A stretch of DNA of 64,000 nt from Eisenibacter elegans DSM 3317 (GCF_000430505.1 NZ_KE387153.1:234542-298541); one strand, 5' to 3'; counted from the stretch's first letter, positions 52,527 through 63,347 are shown. Numbers and translations: made by a program. The notes: generated by a model not told the origin, from the sequence alone.

Positions 52527-52642
52527 ATATAAAAGCCCCCTTGGATAATCTATTAACTCGAAAAAAACGAACTAAAGTGCGTATAAGTAAATGTTGTGCG
52601 TCAGCTTAGAAAACCGACACCGAGATAAAAAATCAAAATAAA

Positions 52643-53761
52643 ATGGGTTCAAAAAACATACACTTAGAACCGTTCGACAAGGGAACAATAACCAAACTTG
52701 AAATCTTTGAAGATTATGCTCAAGCTTGGATACCGACTTTTGTGATGCAACCGCACGTTACAGAAATTCACATTTTTGATTTTTTTTCCGGACCAGGATA
52801 TGACTCTGAAAATGTTCCGGGAAGTCCTATTCGACTATTGGCAAAGATAAGCGAACATTTAGGTCACATAATGTCGAAACAGACTAAGATTGTTTTACAC
52901 TTAAATGAATTTGAACCTACCAAAAAGAAGCAAGATAAATTTGAATTGCTTAAAGATAATTGTAGTAATTATTTAAGCCAAAATCCCAAGTTCAAATACT
53001 TTCCGACAATAAACTTTTACAATGAGAATGCAGAAGAATTATTTTTTAAACTTACACCAATTATAAGTAAATACCCTTCACTTGTTTATTTAGACCAAAA
53101 TGGAGTAAAATTCATTTCGCAAGAGTATATCAACCAGTTAGAAAATCTTAAAACAACAGACTTTCTTTACTTTGTTTCTTCTTCATTTTTTAAGCGTTAC
53201 GGAAAAACGGAAGAATTCAAAAAAGCTCTTGAGATTGATGTGTCAGAGTTGGAAGCAGAAGAATATAGAAATATGCACAGATTGGTCTTGAATAAAATGA
53301 AATCAAGACTTCCTGCGAAAACTGAATTGAAATTGTTTCCTTTTTCAATTAAGAAAAATGCCAACATTTATGGAATTGTATTTGGGTCAAAAAACTATGC
53401 AGCTGTAAACAAATTTCTAACGATAGCTTGGAAAAGAAATGAATTAAATGGAGAAGCTGACTTTGATATTGATGATGACAACAAGAAAAATCAGCTGACT
53501 TTGTTTGAAGGCAAACGAATGACAAAAGTTGAAAAGTTCCAATCAGACCTTGAAAACAAGTTGTTAGAGAAAAATTCTGTTACCAATGAAGCGGTTCTAC
53601 TTTACACTTACCAGTGTGGTCATATTCCAAAACACGCAGAAATAGTATTGAAAAGGCTCAAAAAAGAAGGAAAACTAAATTATGAGACACAAACACCATA
53701 TTTGACTTATGAAAACGTTTTCCGTAAGAAGAACATAATCACTTACCAAATAAAAAAATAG
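52643..53761 (+). CDS. tcmP: Three-Cys-motif partner protein TcmP
   Basis: The 372-residue product fits the TcmP family: [19 protein letters not shown] at the start (about 14-32), [13 protein letters not shown], then PGSPIRLL (about 47-70), and a C-terminal winged-helix-like region. The name comes from its regular pairing with a radical SAM-like protein carrying a three-Cys motif. That partner, at 53764, starts 2 bases after this stop. The FFSGPG segment resembles a SAM-binding loop. Function is undetermined; several such pairs lie in defence islands. Confidence 0.85.
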   Translation: MGSKNIHLEPFDKGTITKLEIFEDYAQAWIPTFVMQPHVTEIHIFDFFSGPGYDSENVPGSPIRLLAKISEHLGHIMSKQTKIVLHLNEFEPTKKKQDKFELLKDNCSNYLSQNPKFKYFPTINFYNENAEELFFKLTPIISKYPSLVYLDQNGVKFISQEYINQLENLKTTDFLYFVSSSFFKRYGKTEEFKKALEIDVSELEAEEYRNMHRLVLNKMKSRLPAKTELKLFPFSIKKNANIYGIVFGSKNYAAVNKFLTIAWKRNELNGEADFDIDDDNKKNQLTLFEGKRMTKVEKFQSDLENKLLEKNSVTNEAVLLYTYQCGHIPKHAEIVLKRLKKEGKLNYETQTPYLTYENVFRKKNIITYQIKK

Positions 53762-53763
53762 AA

Positions 53764-54495
53764 ATGGCACAATCTAGCATAGAATGGACTGAAATGACTT
53801 GGAACCCAACAACTGGTTGCGACAAGATTTCAGCAGGATGTAAATTCTGTTATGCAGAAGTTATGTCAAAGCGTTTGCAAGCAATGGGTGTTGAGAAATA
53901 CAAGAACAATTTTGAAATAACCATTCACGAAGACGAATTACAAACGCCATATACTTGGAAAAAACCAAAAGTCGTTTTCGTAAACTCTATGAGCGACCTT
54001 TTTCACAAAGGCGTTCCGATTGACTTTATTAGGAAGGTTTTCAAAGTAATGAAAGATAATCCTCAACACGTTTTTCAGGTATTGACTAAAAGAGCCGACA
54101 TTTTACGGTATTACGACAGTGAAGGTTGGTTGGATTGGACACACAACATTTGGATGGGCGTTTCAGTAGAGAACAATAAAGTAACCAAAAGAATTGACTT
54201 GCTTCGTGAGACAGGTGCAAGAGTTAAATTCCTTTCTTGTGAACCTTTAATCGGTGCAATTCCCAATATGAACTTGACAGGAATAGATTGGGTAATTGTG
54301 GGTGGTGAAAGCGGACGAAAGCCAAGACCTATGAAAGAAGAATGGGTTACAGACATAAAAAATCAATGTTTGGACGCAGACGTAGCCTTCTTTTTCAAAC
54401 AATGGGGCGGGACAAACAAAAAGAAAACCGGACGGCTTTTGGAAGGCAAAACGTGGGATGAAATGCCTGAAATAGAACTGCACAAAAATGTATAG
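53764..54495 (+). CDS. DUF5131/phage Gp37-Gp68-family protein with three-Cys motif
   Basis: The 243-residue product begins [20 protein letters not shown], then AGCKFCYAE, with cysteines spaced C-x6-C-x2-C, a likely iron-sulfur site of the radical SAM-like DUF5131 family. It also has [10 protein letters not shown] and [14 protein letters not shown], hallmark segments. The family occurs in phages and mobile islands. It is encoded 2 bases after tcmP and is its expected partner. The reaction is unknown; a modification of nucleic acid or protein is possible. Confidence 0.87.
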   Translation: MAQSSIEWTEMTWNPTTGCDKISAGCKFCYAEVMSKRLQAMGVEKYKNNFEITIHEDELQTPYTWKKPKVVFVNSMSDLFHKGVPIDFIRKVFKVMKDNPQHVFQVLTKRADILRYYDSEGWLDWTHNIWMGVSVENNKVTKRIDLLRETGARVKFLSCEPLIGAIPNMNLTGIDWVIVGGESGRKPRPMKEEWVTDIKNQCLDADVAFFFKQWGGTNKKKTGRLLEGKTWDEMPEIELHKNV

Positions 54496-55054
54496 ACAAG
54501 AAAGCCGAACCGATAACAGGCGTTTGGCAAAAGTGGCGGTTCAGTGCTCCGCAGACACATTTGTGGTTAATGAAAGTTTGGTTCTCCGCATCAACATTTG
54601 TGGTGAAAATCCCCGCCTTCGCAAAGCGGCAAAACGTTGGCAGCAAGCGTAAAACGACACGACACAGCAGACATTGACATGAAAAAGAGAAATATATTTT
54701 GACAGGTGGACAACGACATACAGACCATATTGAAAACGGACAACGAGTAAGCCGACACTCATTGCCGACCCTGTGTTTTTTATTTTTTACTCACGTTGTG
54801 TTTGTTTTTTCAAGGAGTTCGTGAATGCTACAAGCATTTCCCCACCCACATTTTTTAAAAACAAATGCCAAGCATTCACGAGCACCGCTGGGAAACAAAT
54901 TAAACAAGGGAGTAATTTTAGCCAGCCCGCAAGTGGCACATTTGGCTTTGCCCAAAACAAAAGCCGACCCTTCAGCCAAGCTAAAAGAGCCACTTCTTTG
55001 CCAATGCTTAGAGATAATTTGCGATATTCACGAACTAAAATTATTGACTTTTAA
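54496..55054. other. 559-bp non-coding stretch with short repeats and a long hairpin
   Basis: No convincing gene; several short frames overlap one another without recognisable similarity. Direct repeats CTCCGCA...CATTTGTGGT occur at 54547 and 54584. A long imperfect hairpin lies at 54819-54881 (TCGTGAATGCT and AGCATTCACGA arms). The last 50 bases presumably hold the promoter and ribosome site of the helicase operon, but no good promoter box is seen. Confidence 0.5.
54819..54881 (+). repeat. Long inverted repeat upstream of the helicase operon
   Basis: TCGTGAATGCT (54819-54829) and AGCATTCACGA (54871-54881) are exact inverse complements. The pairing extends inward as AGCATTT/AAATGCC. There is no T run, so it is more likely a recombination scar or regulatory structure than a terminator. 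Confidence 0.6.
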
Positions 55055-58000
55055 ATGCTATTAGATAATAAGACAAAAACAGAGGACAACGAACACTTTA
55101 AAGTGTTTGACTTCATAAAAGGGAACACCGAAAACGGCTCGCTTGATCTTGTGACTGGATATTTTTCAGTAAACGCCTTGGCGTTAATGAAAGATGACAT
55201 CAATTCTGTTGAAAAATTCCGACTGATTTTAGGAAACTTAATGCAGGATGAAGCTCAGTTAAATAAAGTAATTGACTTGCTAAATGGGAACACTAGTATT
55301 AGTTCAACTCTTACCTTAAGTCAATCAGCTCAAAAGGCCGTTGAGTTTTTGCAACAAGACAAAGTTGCTGTCAAAAGTATTCAGAAGAATTTTTGCCACG
55401 CTAAAACATATCTCTACACTGACAAGACAAAAACCAAAAACTATTTCATTGTAGGCAGCTCAAACCTGACCGATGCTGGACTTGGCATTAAGGACAGTTC
55501 AAATATTGAATTGAACATTGCCAAACACGACTATGAGGATGAATTTAAAAACTTGAAAAAATGGTTTCAAGAGCAGTGGGAAAAGGTGGCATTGGAAAAA
55601 ATTGAATTGCCCGACAAAACCAAAGTAGAAGTTAAACAATACATCATTGAACTGATTAAAAACCTGTTCAAAGAGTACACCCCACACGACTTGTATTATA
55701 AAGTCCTTTACGAAATGTTTAAGGACGACATCATGGAACTTTCAGGTGATGCTGAGTTCAAGCGTGAAATTGCTCACTTAGAGGAAACCATTATCTACAA
55801 AACTCTTTTCCCCTATCAACAAAAAGGTGCAATCAGTTTAATAAAAATGCTCCAAAAATTTAATGGAGCCATTTTAGCCGATGCAGTTGGTTTGGGTAAA
55901 ACATGGACGGCCTTAGCAGTAATGAAATACTTTGAACTCAAAGGCTACACGGTTCTATTGCTTTGCCCAAAGAAACTTTCAAACAACTGGCAACAATACA
56001 AAGTCGGCCAACAAAGTCGATTTGAGAAAGATGAAATTGATTTTTACATCCGCTATCATACCGACTTGCAGGAAGGACGTTTTGACCGTTACAACGACAA
56101 AACACTTCGTTATTTCAAGACAAGACCCAAACTGCTCATAGTAATTGACGAAAGCCACAACCTGCGTAACGACAAATCTTCACGATACAAATTCCTGATT
56201 GATGAAGTGTTGTTGCCTGAGAACAAAAGCAGAGATGTAAAAGTAATGCACCTTTCAGCAACGCCAATCAATAACAAGCTGATGGACATTCGTAATCAGT
56301 TTAAACTGATGACCAAAGGACTTGATGATGGCTTTAAAGAAACTGACTTAGAAATTGAAAGTCTGGAGAATATTTTCAAAACAGCACAAAAGGACTTCAG
56401 CGAATGGTCGGATATTGACGATAGAAAAATTGCTGACTTCATTGCCAAACTTCCCAAAAAGTTTGAAAAATTGACGGATGCATTAATCGTTGCAAGAACC
56501 CGAAAACTCATAGAAGGTGAATTCGGAGAAATGAATTTCCCGAAAAAGGAAGACCCCATCAATGAGTTTGTAACACCTGAAAATATTGGCGACTTAAAAT
56601 CATTTGACGACATACTAGATGCTATTTCGGTAAACTTAACAGCATACCGACCTGCCGATTACATCAAGAACATTTCGCCAAAGAGTGTGCTGGAAGATGA
56701 AAAGCAACGCCAAAAGTTCCTCGTTAAGATGATGTATATCCTTTTGATGAAACGACTGGAATCAAGTTGGTTCTCATTCAAAAGCACCGTTGAAAACATT
56801 TTAAATCATCACACAAATGCACTGAATAAAGTTGAACAGTTTATTCAAAGCAAAACCGACAGTTCCATTGAAGATGATTTGACCGAAGAAGAAAAAGAAG
56901 AAATTGACGAAACAGCAGCCGAGATAGATGGAGAAACAGAAGAACCAATCACACTCGGAAAGAAAAGACCAATCCCTCTTTCTGCTATTACACATATTGA
57001 CCTATTCAAAAAACATTTAGAAGCCGACATCAAAAAGCTATCTAAACTGAAAGACAGTTTGGATAAGTATGAAGCTGACTTCAATGCTAATAAAGCAGAA
57101 GATGAAAAACTGAATAAACTCATTGAACACATCACCAACAAGCAAAAGAAGTCTGACAATAAAAAAGTGTTGGTATTTACTGTGTTTAAAGATACTGCTA
57201 AGTTCCTGTATGATGAACTCAAGAAAAGAGGCATTCCAAATGTGGCTTTTGTTTCCGGTTCTATCAGTGAAAGTTTTGATGGTTATTCAGGCGACAAGTT
57301 TGAACCCATTTTGGAACGCTTTGCTCCTTTCACCAAACTTTACAATGAAAAAGATTGGTCTGACCTATATGAAAGAATCAACCTTTCAGATGATTACCGT
57401 GAAGCCGACAAATGGAAAGTGTCTTACCCAAAATGGTTAGAAATCATCAAACAGCACGATAAGACCACACAAACCAAAATTGAAAAACCCATTGATGTTT
57501 TAATTGCAACCGACTGTTTAAGCGAAGGACAAAATTTGCAGGACTGCGACACGGTAGTAAACTATGACATACATTGGAATCCTGTTCGCTTAATTCAGCG
57601 AATAGGCCGTATTGACCGTATCGGTTCGCCAAACAAAACCATTAAAGGAATCAACTTTTGGCCAGGTGAAAACTATGAAGATTATCTTAACCTGAAATCA
57701 AGAGTTGAAAACCGTATGGCACTCATGACGGTAGTTGGAACCGAACTGGACGATAAAATGACTCCCGAACTGCATAAAATGGTGGAAGAAAATCCGCTGT
57801 TGCCAAAACAAGCCCAAAAGATGTTGGAGCAGTTACAAATAACTTGGGACGATGTAGAAACCAGTGAAGATACTTTGGGATTAAACGATCTTTCATTAGA
57901 GCAGTTCCGCCAAGAACTTTTTGAATTCTTCAAAAAGAACGAAGAATTTTTTAAAAAAATACCCAACGGGGTTTTCACAGGTTTCAAATTCAAGCCCAAC

Positions 58001-58432
58001 CGAAAATGGCCATCCATGCCCGACAGCATTGTGGCGGTTTTGGGTTATCCGAAACGACCCGATGAAGCCTTAGACCACGTTTATGATGAAATTCATTTGT
58101 TGCATCAAAACATTGAAGATGGCAAAAGAGGCAAACTGGTATTAAGCAACAATCAGGAAATATTGACCCTGCTTCGCAATCACAAACTGGAAGCTCGTTA
58201 CGTTCCCAAAAACATTGATAAAGGCGACAAAGCCGTTTTAGATAAACTGGCTGATGCCGTCAGCAATTGGGTTAAATCACAAGCAACTCCTGTAGCCGTA
58301 AATCAAATTCAGGATTTGTTTACAGGTGATGTAACGCCTAAAAAGATTTCGCCTGAACAAAAGAAACTGGAAGATAAATTCAAGGCAGAAAATTTCGATT
58401 TGATAAATTGGTTTGTAATCTCAAATAAGTAA
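55055..58432 (+). CDS. PLD-like/SNF2-family helicase of a defence-type operon
   Basis: The 1125-residue product has an N-terminal phospholipase D-like domain with one HKD motif ([12 protein letters not shown], His115 and Lys117, then [11 protein letters not shown] about 133-143). A superfamily 2/SNF2 helicase follows: motif [12 protein letters not shown] (about 275), motif II DESHN (about 365), motif III LSATP (about 400) and motif [15 protein letters not shown] (about 845-855). The PLD domain may act as a nuclease after dimerisation. Such PLD-helicases pair with DNA methylases in restriction-like and DISARM-like systems. It is followed by KilA-N (4 bases) and methylase genes (6 bases), a tight operon. 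Confidence 0.85.
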   Translation: MLLDNKTKTEDNEHFKVFDFIKGNTENGSLDLVTGYFSVNALALMKDDINSVEKFRLILGNLMQDEAQLNKVIDLLNGNTSISSTLTLSQSAQKAVEFLQQDKVAVKSIQKNFCHAKTYLYTDKTKTKNYFIVGSSNLTDAGLGIKDSSNIELNIAKHDYEDEFKNLKKWFQEQWEKVALEKIELPDKTKVEVKQYIIELIKNLFKEYTPHDLYYKVLYEMFKDDIMELSGDAEFKREIAHLEETIIYKTLFPYQQKGAISLIKMLQKFNGAILADAVGLGKTWTALAVMKYFELKGYTVLLLCPKKLSNNWQQYKVGQQSRFEKDEIDFYIRYHTDLQEGRFDRYNDKTLRYFKTRPKLLIVIDESHNLRNDKSSRYKFLIDEVLLPENKSRDVKVMHLSATPINNKLMDIRNQFKLMTKGLDDGFKETDLEIESLENIFKTAQKDFSEWSDIDDRKIADFIAKLPKKFEKLTDALIVARTRKLIEGEFGEMNFPKKEDPINEFVTPENIGDLKSFDDILDAISVNLTAYRPADYIKNISPKSVLEDEKQRQKFLVKMMYILLMKRLESSWFSFKSTVENILNHHTNALNKVEQFIQSKTDSSIEDDLTEEEKEEIDETAAEIDGETEEPITLGKKRPIPLSAITHIDLFKKHLEADIKKLSKLKDSLDKYEADFNANKAEDEKLNKLIEHITNKQKKSDNKKVLVFTVFKDTAKFLYDELKKRGIPNVAFVSGSISESFDGYSGDKFEPILERFAPFTKLYNEKDWSDLYERINLSDDYREADKWKVSYPKWLEIIKQHDKTTQTKIEKPIDVLIATDCLSEGQNLQDCDTVVNYDIHWNPVRLIQRIGRIDRIGSPNKTIKGINFWPGENYEDYLNLKSRVENRMALMTVVGTELDDKMTPELHKMVEENPLLPKQAQKMLEQLQITWDDVETSEDTLGLNDLSLEQFRQELFEFFKKNEEFFKKIPNGVFTGFKFKPNRKWPSMPDSIVAVLGYPKRPDEALDHVYDEIHLLHQNIEDGKRGKLVLSNNQEILTLLRNHKLEARYVPKNIDKGDKAVLDKLADAVSNWVKSQATPVAVNQIQDLFTGDVTPKKISPEQKKLEDKFKAENFDLINWFVISNK

Positions 58433-58436
58433 TCGA

Positions 58437-59261
58437 ATGGCAAAAAATTCTAAAATAGATGTAAAAGGAACTGAAATAACCATTCTTAAAAGCGAGAATG
58501 ATGATTTTATTTCCTTGACGGATATCGCCAGACACAAAGATGCTGAAAATACGGATGATATTATCAAAAATTGGATGCGAAACCGAAATACCATTGAGCT
58601 TTTGGGCTTTTGGGAAATGCTTTACAACCCAAATTTTAAACCCGTCGAATTCGACGGGTTTAGAAAACAAGCCGGATTAAACAGTTTTGTGATGACGCCC
58701 AAAAAGTGGATTGAATCAACCAATGCAATCGGCATTATATCTAAATCGGGCAGGTATGGCGGAACTTTTGCTCACAAAGACATTGCCTTTGAGTTTGCTT
58801 CGTGGATTTCAATAGAGTTTAAACTTTACATCATCAAAGAATTTCAACGCCTAAAAGCTGATGAAAATGACCGGTTAAAATTAGAATGGAACCTGCAACG
58901 CACTTTAGCCAAAGTAAACTACCGCATCCATACCGATGCTATAAAGGAAAATCTTATCCCAAAAGAACTCACCAAAGCTCAAATACAATTGGTGTATGCC
59001 GATGAGGCCGATATGCTGAATGTAGCCTTGTTTGGCGTTACAGCCAAACAATGGAGAGCAGCTAACCCCGATAAAGAAGGGAATATCCGTGATTATGCCA
59101 CCATTGAACAACTGGTGGTGCTATCCAATTTAGAAAGCATTAACGCTGTACTCATTCATCAGGGCTTATCGCAACCCGAGCGGCTGAAACAATTAAACCA
59201 AATCGCCATTCAGCAAATGCAATCGCTTGTCAATAATATGCACATTAAAAAACTGAAGTAA
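58437..59261 (+). CDS. KilA-N domain protein
   Basis: The 274-residue product has a KilA-N fold (about 8-115): GTEITILKSENDDFISLTDI, KNWMRNRNTIELLGFWE and KSGRYGGTFAHKDIAFEFAS, then WISIEFKLYIIKEFQRLK. The C-terminal part is helical (about 120-274). KilA-N is a DNA-binding domain of phage and restriction-island proteins; its role in such operons is unknown, possibly regulation or target recognition. It sits between the helicase and the methylase with 4- and 6-base gaps. Confidence 0.88.
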   Translation: MAKNSKIDVKGTEITILKSENDDFISLTDIARHKDAENTDDIIKNWMRNRNTIELLGFWEMLYNPNFKPVEFDGFRKQAGLNSFVMTPKKWIESTNAIGIISKSGRYGGTFAHKDIAFEFASWISIEFKLYIIKEFQRLKADENDRLKLEWNLQRTLAKVNYRIHTDAIKENLIPKELTKAQIQLVYADEADMLNVALFGVTAKQWRAANPDKEGNIRDYATIEQLVVLSNLESINAVLIHQGLSQPERLKQLNQIAIQQMQSLVNNMHIKKLK

Positions 59262-59267
59262 GCAACT

Positions 59268-62200
59268 ATGAATCTGAATATATTCAATACAACAAATCTT
59301 TTTGAAGCAGCCACCCATCTGTTTCGACAGTTGAACATAAAACTCAACTCCAATACTGCCGAGCCATTACCTGTAAAAGATTTGCTAAAGCAGCATTACA
59401 AAGACAACGACACTTTTAAAGCCATTGATAAAACCTATTTCATTGGTATTATTGATGATTCAATATTTCAACAAACCGGTTTGTTTGACAATACCTATTC
59501 TTATGAACAAGCCATTGACCAAGGCGATAAGAACTACAACGGCTTAATGCTTTTTGCTTTAGAATTAAAAAAGCAGCCGACACGAACTGAAATCTCAGAA
59601 CTAACGAGAACTTTCAATCGCATCAGCCAAAGAATGCCGGTGGCATTGGTGCTGAAATACACCGTTGATAAAGAAGCTGTCATCTCTATTGCCATCAGCG
59701 AGCGTTTTAAATACCTGCAAAACTGGCGACAAGGTGAAAAAGCGGGCAAAGTGATTATGCTGCGTGATATACATACACAAAACACCCACGCAGGACACGC
59801 ACGCATTTTGCTCGACTTAGTAAAACCTGCAGGAGTTACAAACTATGTGGAACTGCACAAACGCTGGTTAGAAGTGCTTGATGTGAGTATTCTCAACAAA
59901 AAATTCTTCCAAGACCTTTCAAACTGGTATTTCGCAGCTATGAATGAAGTTTCTTTTCCTGACGATTTGGAGAAGAAAAAGGAAGTCCGCAATGCTACCA
60001 ACCTTATTCGCCTGATTACACGGGTTATTTTCATTTGGTTTATCAAAGAAAAACAGTTGGTTCCGGCTTCGCTTTTCCGCAAAGAGTTTGTGGCAAGTAT
60101 TCTGAAAGACTTCAACAAAAACAAAAAATCACAGAACTACTACAACGCCATTTTGCAGAACCTGTTTTTTGGAACGCTAAACCAAAAAATGGAAGAACGC
60201 AAGTTTGCCAAAGAAGGCGACATCAGAACCAACAAAGAAGAATATGGAGTAAAAAACCTGTTCCGCTATGCCGACCTGTTTACCATTCCTGAAAAGGAAG
60301 TGTTGGCATTGTTTAAAGATGTTCCGTTTTTAAATGGTGGTTTGTTTGACTGTTTAGATAAACCAAACGATGAGGGCAAAATAGAATATGTGGACGGCTT
60401 TAGCCGCAACCCGAAGAAACAAGCCACTGTGCCCGATTACATTTTCTTTGGTGAAGAAAAAGAAGTTGACCTGAATGAAGTTTACGGCACAAAGAACAAA
60501 CGCTACAGTTCAAGAGGATTGATAAACCTTTTGGAGAGCTACAAATTCACCGTTGCTGAAAACACCCCGATAGAAGAAGAAATTGCCCTTGACCCCGAAT
60601 TACTGGGTAAAGTGTTTGAAAACCTACTGGCAAGTTACAACCCGGAAACACAAACCACCGCAAGGAAACAAACAGGTAGTTTCTACACACCAAGAGAGAT
60701 TGTAAACTATATGGTAGATGAATCGCTCCTGGAATACCTCAAAAAAAACCTAAAAAGCTCTCCTCCTTTTCAAGCAGGAGTACCCGAAGGGGGAGGTGGT
60801 TTAATTAAAAACCAAGTACCCGAAGGGGGAGGTGGTTTAAATAAAAACCAAGTCCCCGAAGGGGGAGGTGGTTTAAATAAAAACCAAGTACCCGAAGGGG
60901 GAGGTGGTTCAAAAAGCTCCTCTCCTGATTTAGGAGAGGTGTCCGAAGGAAGGAGAGGTCTAAATAATTTACCCCATTTAAAAACTTTTAGAAAAGAACT
61001 TAGAAATAATCTAACACCTGCCGAAGCCAAGCTCTGGACGTTGCTGAAAGGTAAACAACTGGGAAGGAAATTCAGAAGACAATTTAGCGTTGCCAACTAT
61101 ATTTTAGATTTTTACTGTCCAAGCGAAAATTTAGCCATTGAGTTAGATGGTCAAGGGCATTTTGAAGCAACACAAGCAGAATATGATGCTGAAAGAGATT
61201 TGTTTTTGTTACATACCGGTATTAAAGTATTAAGGTTTGAAAACAAATTAGTTTGGGATAATCCTGATGGCTTGTTGGAAGAAATTAAGAAGAATTTTGG
61301 GTGGAAGGCTAAAAACCCCTCAGTCCTGCGGACAGCTCCCCTTGAAGGGGAGCAGCTTCTTGAAACAAGATTGAGAGATTTACTTTCTTATTCAGAAAAT
61401 CCCAATCCGTTTAATGAAACAGAAACCAAAGACCTGATTGAAGCCATTAACAACTGCAAGATATTAGACCCTGCTTGTGGTTCAGGGGCTTTCCCTATGG
61501 GTATTTTGCACAAAATGGTGCATATACTCCAAAAGCTTGACCCTGAAAATAAGTTTTGGAAAGACCTGCAACGCAAAAAAGCCATTGAAGAAACGGAAGA
61601 AGCATTTAAAATTGGCGATAAAGAGGAACGGGCCAAGCGATTAGAAGAAATAAACGATGTATTTGAAAACAATGCCAGCGATTACGGGCGTAAGCTGTAC
61701 TTAATAGAAAACTGCATTTACGGTATAGACATACAACCCATTGCCGTGCAAATTGCCAAACTGCGTTTCTTTATTTCATTGGTAATTGACCAGAAAGTAG
61801 ATAAAATCAAAGAAAATTTTGGCATTCGCAGTTTGCCCAACTTAGAAACCAAATTTGTAGCTGCTAATACCCTGATTAGTTTAGACAAACCGCAACAAAC
61901 CCTTTTACGAAACCCGGATATTGAAGTAAAAGAAAATGAATTGAAAGAACTCCGACATAAATACTTTACAGCCAATACTCGCAAAGAAAAAATTGCCCTG
62001 CAAAAACAAGACAAAAAACTGCGTTTGGAAATTGCCAAAATGCTGGAAAGTGATGGCTGGGAAACACAAGTGGCAAAACAAATTGTAGCATTTGACCCCT
62101 ACGACCAAAACACTTTTGCAAACTGGTTCGACCCGGAGTGGATGTTTGGATTACAACCCATTAATACAAGTGCTGGCGTTTTTGATATTGTAATAGGAAA

Positions 62201-63347
62201 TCCACCTTATGTCGATTCGGAAACGATGACAAGGGATAACCCTGAATTTAGAGAAATTTTGAAATTTAAATTTGCTTCAGCTGAGGGGAACTGGGATCTC
62301 TTTGTGGTCTTCACTGAAATGGGCATTAATCTAACTAAAAATCAAGGTACTTTAGCTTTTATTATTCCCAATAAAATAGTATCCGCTAAATATACTTACT
62401 CACTCAGGGGTTTAATTTGTAAATTATCACCTAGAGAATTGATAGATTATTCAAATGTTGATGTTTTTAAAGAAGCTGATGTTTATCCTGTTGTTATATT
62501 AATTTCAAATCAAAAGCCTGATAATTATAAAGTTTCTACAAAAGTAATGGAAGGTCTTGAAAGGGTTAAAACACTCAATCTAGTCGATTCAAATCAATTC
62601 GTTAGTGATATCTTTTGGGATAAATATTTTTTTAGCCCTGAAATTTTAAACTTAATTATAAAGATTACAAAGCATAAAAAGCTAATAACTTTATTTCCAA
62701 ATATTCTTGGTGCTGCAACAGTTAATGAGGCATACCAAATCAAAGAAGTTCTTCGTGAATTAAACAAAGAAAAGAATTTTTTCAAGTTCGTTAATACTGG
62801 AACTATTGATCCTTACAAAACACTTTGGGGGGTTAAACAAACACAATACATAAAGGGGCAATATCATCAACCTATTTTAACTAAAGAAGATTTGGATAAT
62901 ATTAATCCGACCCGAACAAAGCAATCAAATTCATCTAAAATAATAATTGCAGGTATGTCTTTACGGATTGAAGCATATTTTGACGAAAATGGAAAGTATT
63001 GCGCAGGTAAATCAACAACAATTATTTTAGGCGAAACTGATTCATTAAAGAGCTTATCAGGTATTCTAAATTCTAAACTAGTTTCCTATTGGTTCTCGAA
63101 ATATTTTAATTCTCTTTCAATGGCAGGTGGATATTTTAATATTGGCAACAATGAAATTGGCCTTATTCCAATACCTGAAATTAATTTCCCCATATCAAGT
63201 TTAAATAAACTTGTTGATAAAATCGTGTTTATTAAAGAAAATGATCCTATTGCCGATACCTCAATACTTGAAGAACAAATAGACGAGCTGGTTTACCAAC
63301 TGTATGATTTAACCGAGGAGGAGATAAGGATAGTAGAGGGTGGGTAA
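59268..63347 (+). CDS. Eco57I-like DNA N6-adenine methylase with an inserted DUF559 endonuclease domain
   Basis: The 1359-residue product has an N-terminal region with a possible PD-(D/E)XK-like segment (GLMLFALELKKQ), a helical connector, GSFYTPREIVNYMVDES (about 470), SAM motif I ILDPACGSGAFPMG (about 732-745) and catalytic motif IV IGNPPYVDS (about 976), then a target-recognition and C-terminal region. This is the type IIG/Eco57I layout. Between YLKKNLK and LETRLRDLL lies an insertion of about 200 residues (about 497-696): a Gly-rich tandem repeat (VPEGGGGLNKNQ) and a DUF559/Vsr-like nuclease (LTPAEAKLW, RRQFSVANYILDFYCP, LAIELDGQGH). Without the insert the protein would be about 1160 residues. 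The frame is intact. Confidence 0.86.
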   Translation: MNLNIFNTTNLFEAATHLFRQLNIKLNSNTAEPLPVKDLLKQHYKDNDTFKAIDKTYFIGIIDDSIFQQTGLFDNTYSYEQAIDQGDKNYNGLMLFALELKKQPTRTEISELTRTFNRISQRMPVALVLKYTVDKEAVISIAISERFKYLQNWRQGEKAGKVIMLRDIHTQNTHAGHARILLDLVKPAGVTNYVELHKRWLEVLDVSILNKKFFQDLSNWYFAAMNEVSFPDDLEKKKEVRNATNLIRLITRVIFIWFIKEKQLVPASLFRKEFVASILKDFNKNKKSQNYYNAILQNLFFGTLNQKMEERKFAKEGDIRTNKEEYGVKNLFRYADLFTIPEKEVLALFKDVPFLNGGLFDCLDKPNDEGKIEYVDGFSRNPKKQATVPDYIFFGEEKEVDLNEVYGTKNKRYSSRGLINLLESYKFTVAENTPIEEEIALDPELLGKVFENLLASYNPETQTTARKQTGSFYTPREIVNYMVDESLLEYLKKNLKSSPPFQAGVPEGGGGLIKNQVPEGGGGLNKNQVPEGGGGLNKNQVPEGGGGSKSSSPDLGEVSEGRRGLNNLPHLKTFRKELRNNLTPAEAKLWTLLKGKQLGRKFRRQFSVANYILDFYCPSENLAIELDGQGHFEATQAEYDAERDLFLLHTGIKVLRFENKLVWDNPDGLLEEIKKNFGWKAKNPSVLRTAPLEGEQLLETRLRDLLSYSENPNPFNETETKDLIEAINNCKILDPACGSGAFPMGILHKMVHILQKLDPENKFWKDLQRKKAIEETEEAFKIGDKEERAKRLEEINDVFENNASDYGRKLYLIENCIYGIDIQPIAVQIAKLRFFISLVIDQKVDKIKENFGIRSLPNLETKFVAANTLISLDKPQQTLLRNPDIEVKENELKELRHKYFTANTRKEKIALQKQDKKLRLEIAKMLESDGWETQVAKQIVAFDPYDQNTFANWFDPEWMFGLQPINTSAGVFDIVIGNPPYVDSETMTRDNPEFREILKFKFASAEGNWDLFVVFTEMGINLTKNQGTLAFIIPNKIVSAKYTYSLRGLICKLSPRELIDYSNVDVFKEADVYPVVILISNQKPDNYKVSTKVMEGLERVKTLNLVDSNQFVSDIFWDKYFFSPEILNLIIKITKHKKLITLFPNILGAATVNEAYQIKEVLRELNKEKNFFKFVNTGTIDPYKTLWGVKQTQYIKGQYHQPILTKEDLDNINPTRTKQSNSSKIIIAGMSLRIEAYFDENGKYCAGKSTTIILGETDSLKSLSGILNSKLVSYWFSKYFNSLSMAGGYFNIGNNEIGLIPIPEINFPISSLNKLVDKIVFIKENDPIADTSILEEQIDELVYQLYDLTEEEIRIVEGG
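60757..61355 (+). mobile_element. In-frame repeat element carrying a DUF559 endonuclease domain
   Basis: The stretch is bounded by palindromes: CTCCTCCTTTTCAAGCAGGA at the left, CTCTCCTGATTTAGGAGAG in the middle (60919) and GCTCCCCTTGAAGGGGAGC at the right (61335). These short hairpins look like intergenic repeats that elsewhere in Bacteroidota surround free-standing DUF559 genes (from memory, not checked). The domain runs about 60978-61300 and keeps the R-R-Q, D-F-Y-C and E-x-D-G-x-x-H residues. Codon phase is preserved throughout, so the element is translated as part of the methylase. Confidence 0.72.
60781..60910 (+). repeat. 36-bp tandem repeat, about four copies
   Basis: CCCGAAGGGGGAGGTGG recurs at 60783, 60819, 60855 and 60891, exactly 36 bases apart, with single-base differences. 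Each unit encodes 12 residues (VPEGGGGLNKNQ), keeping the methylase frame. Confidence 0.9.

Noticed and set aside
54496-55054. Integron attC sites around the TcmP pair, because of GTTGGCAGC- and GTTGTGCGTC-like strings
   Set aside because: The strings do not fit the GTTRRRY core and no paired R'/R'' and L'/L'' boxes could be found.
60781-60910. CRISPR-like repeat from the four 36-bp copies
   Set aside because: The copies are directly adjacent without spacers and are translated as part of the methylase.
61718-62108. Antisense ORFs inside the methylase gene
   Set aside because: Low-complexity Phe/Ser-rich translations without similarity, typical of AT-rich shadows.
55055-63347. Complete BREX or DISARM system
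   Set aside because: There are no PglZ, BrxL, BrxC or DrmA/B/C homologues in the window; only a helicase and a methylase are shared in kind.
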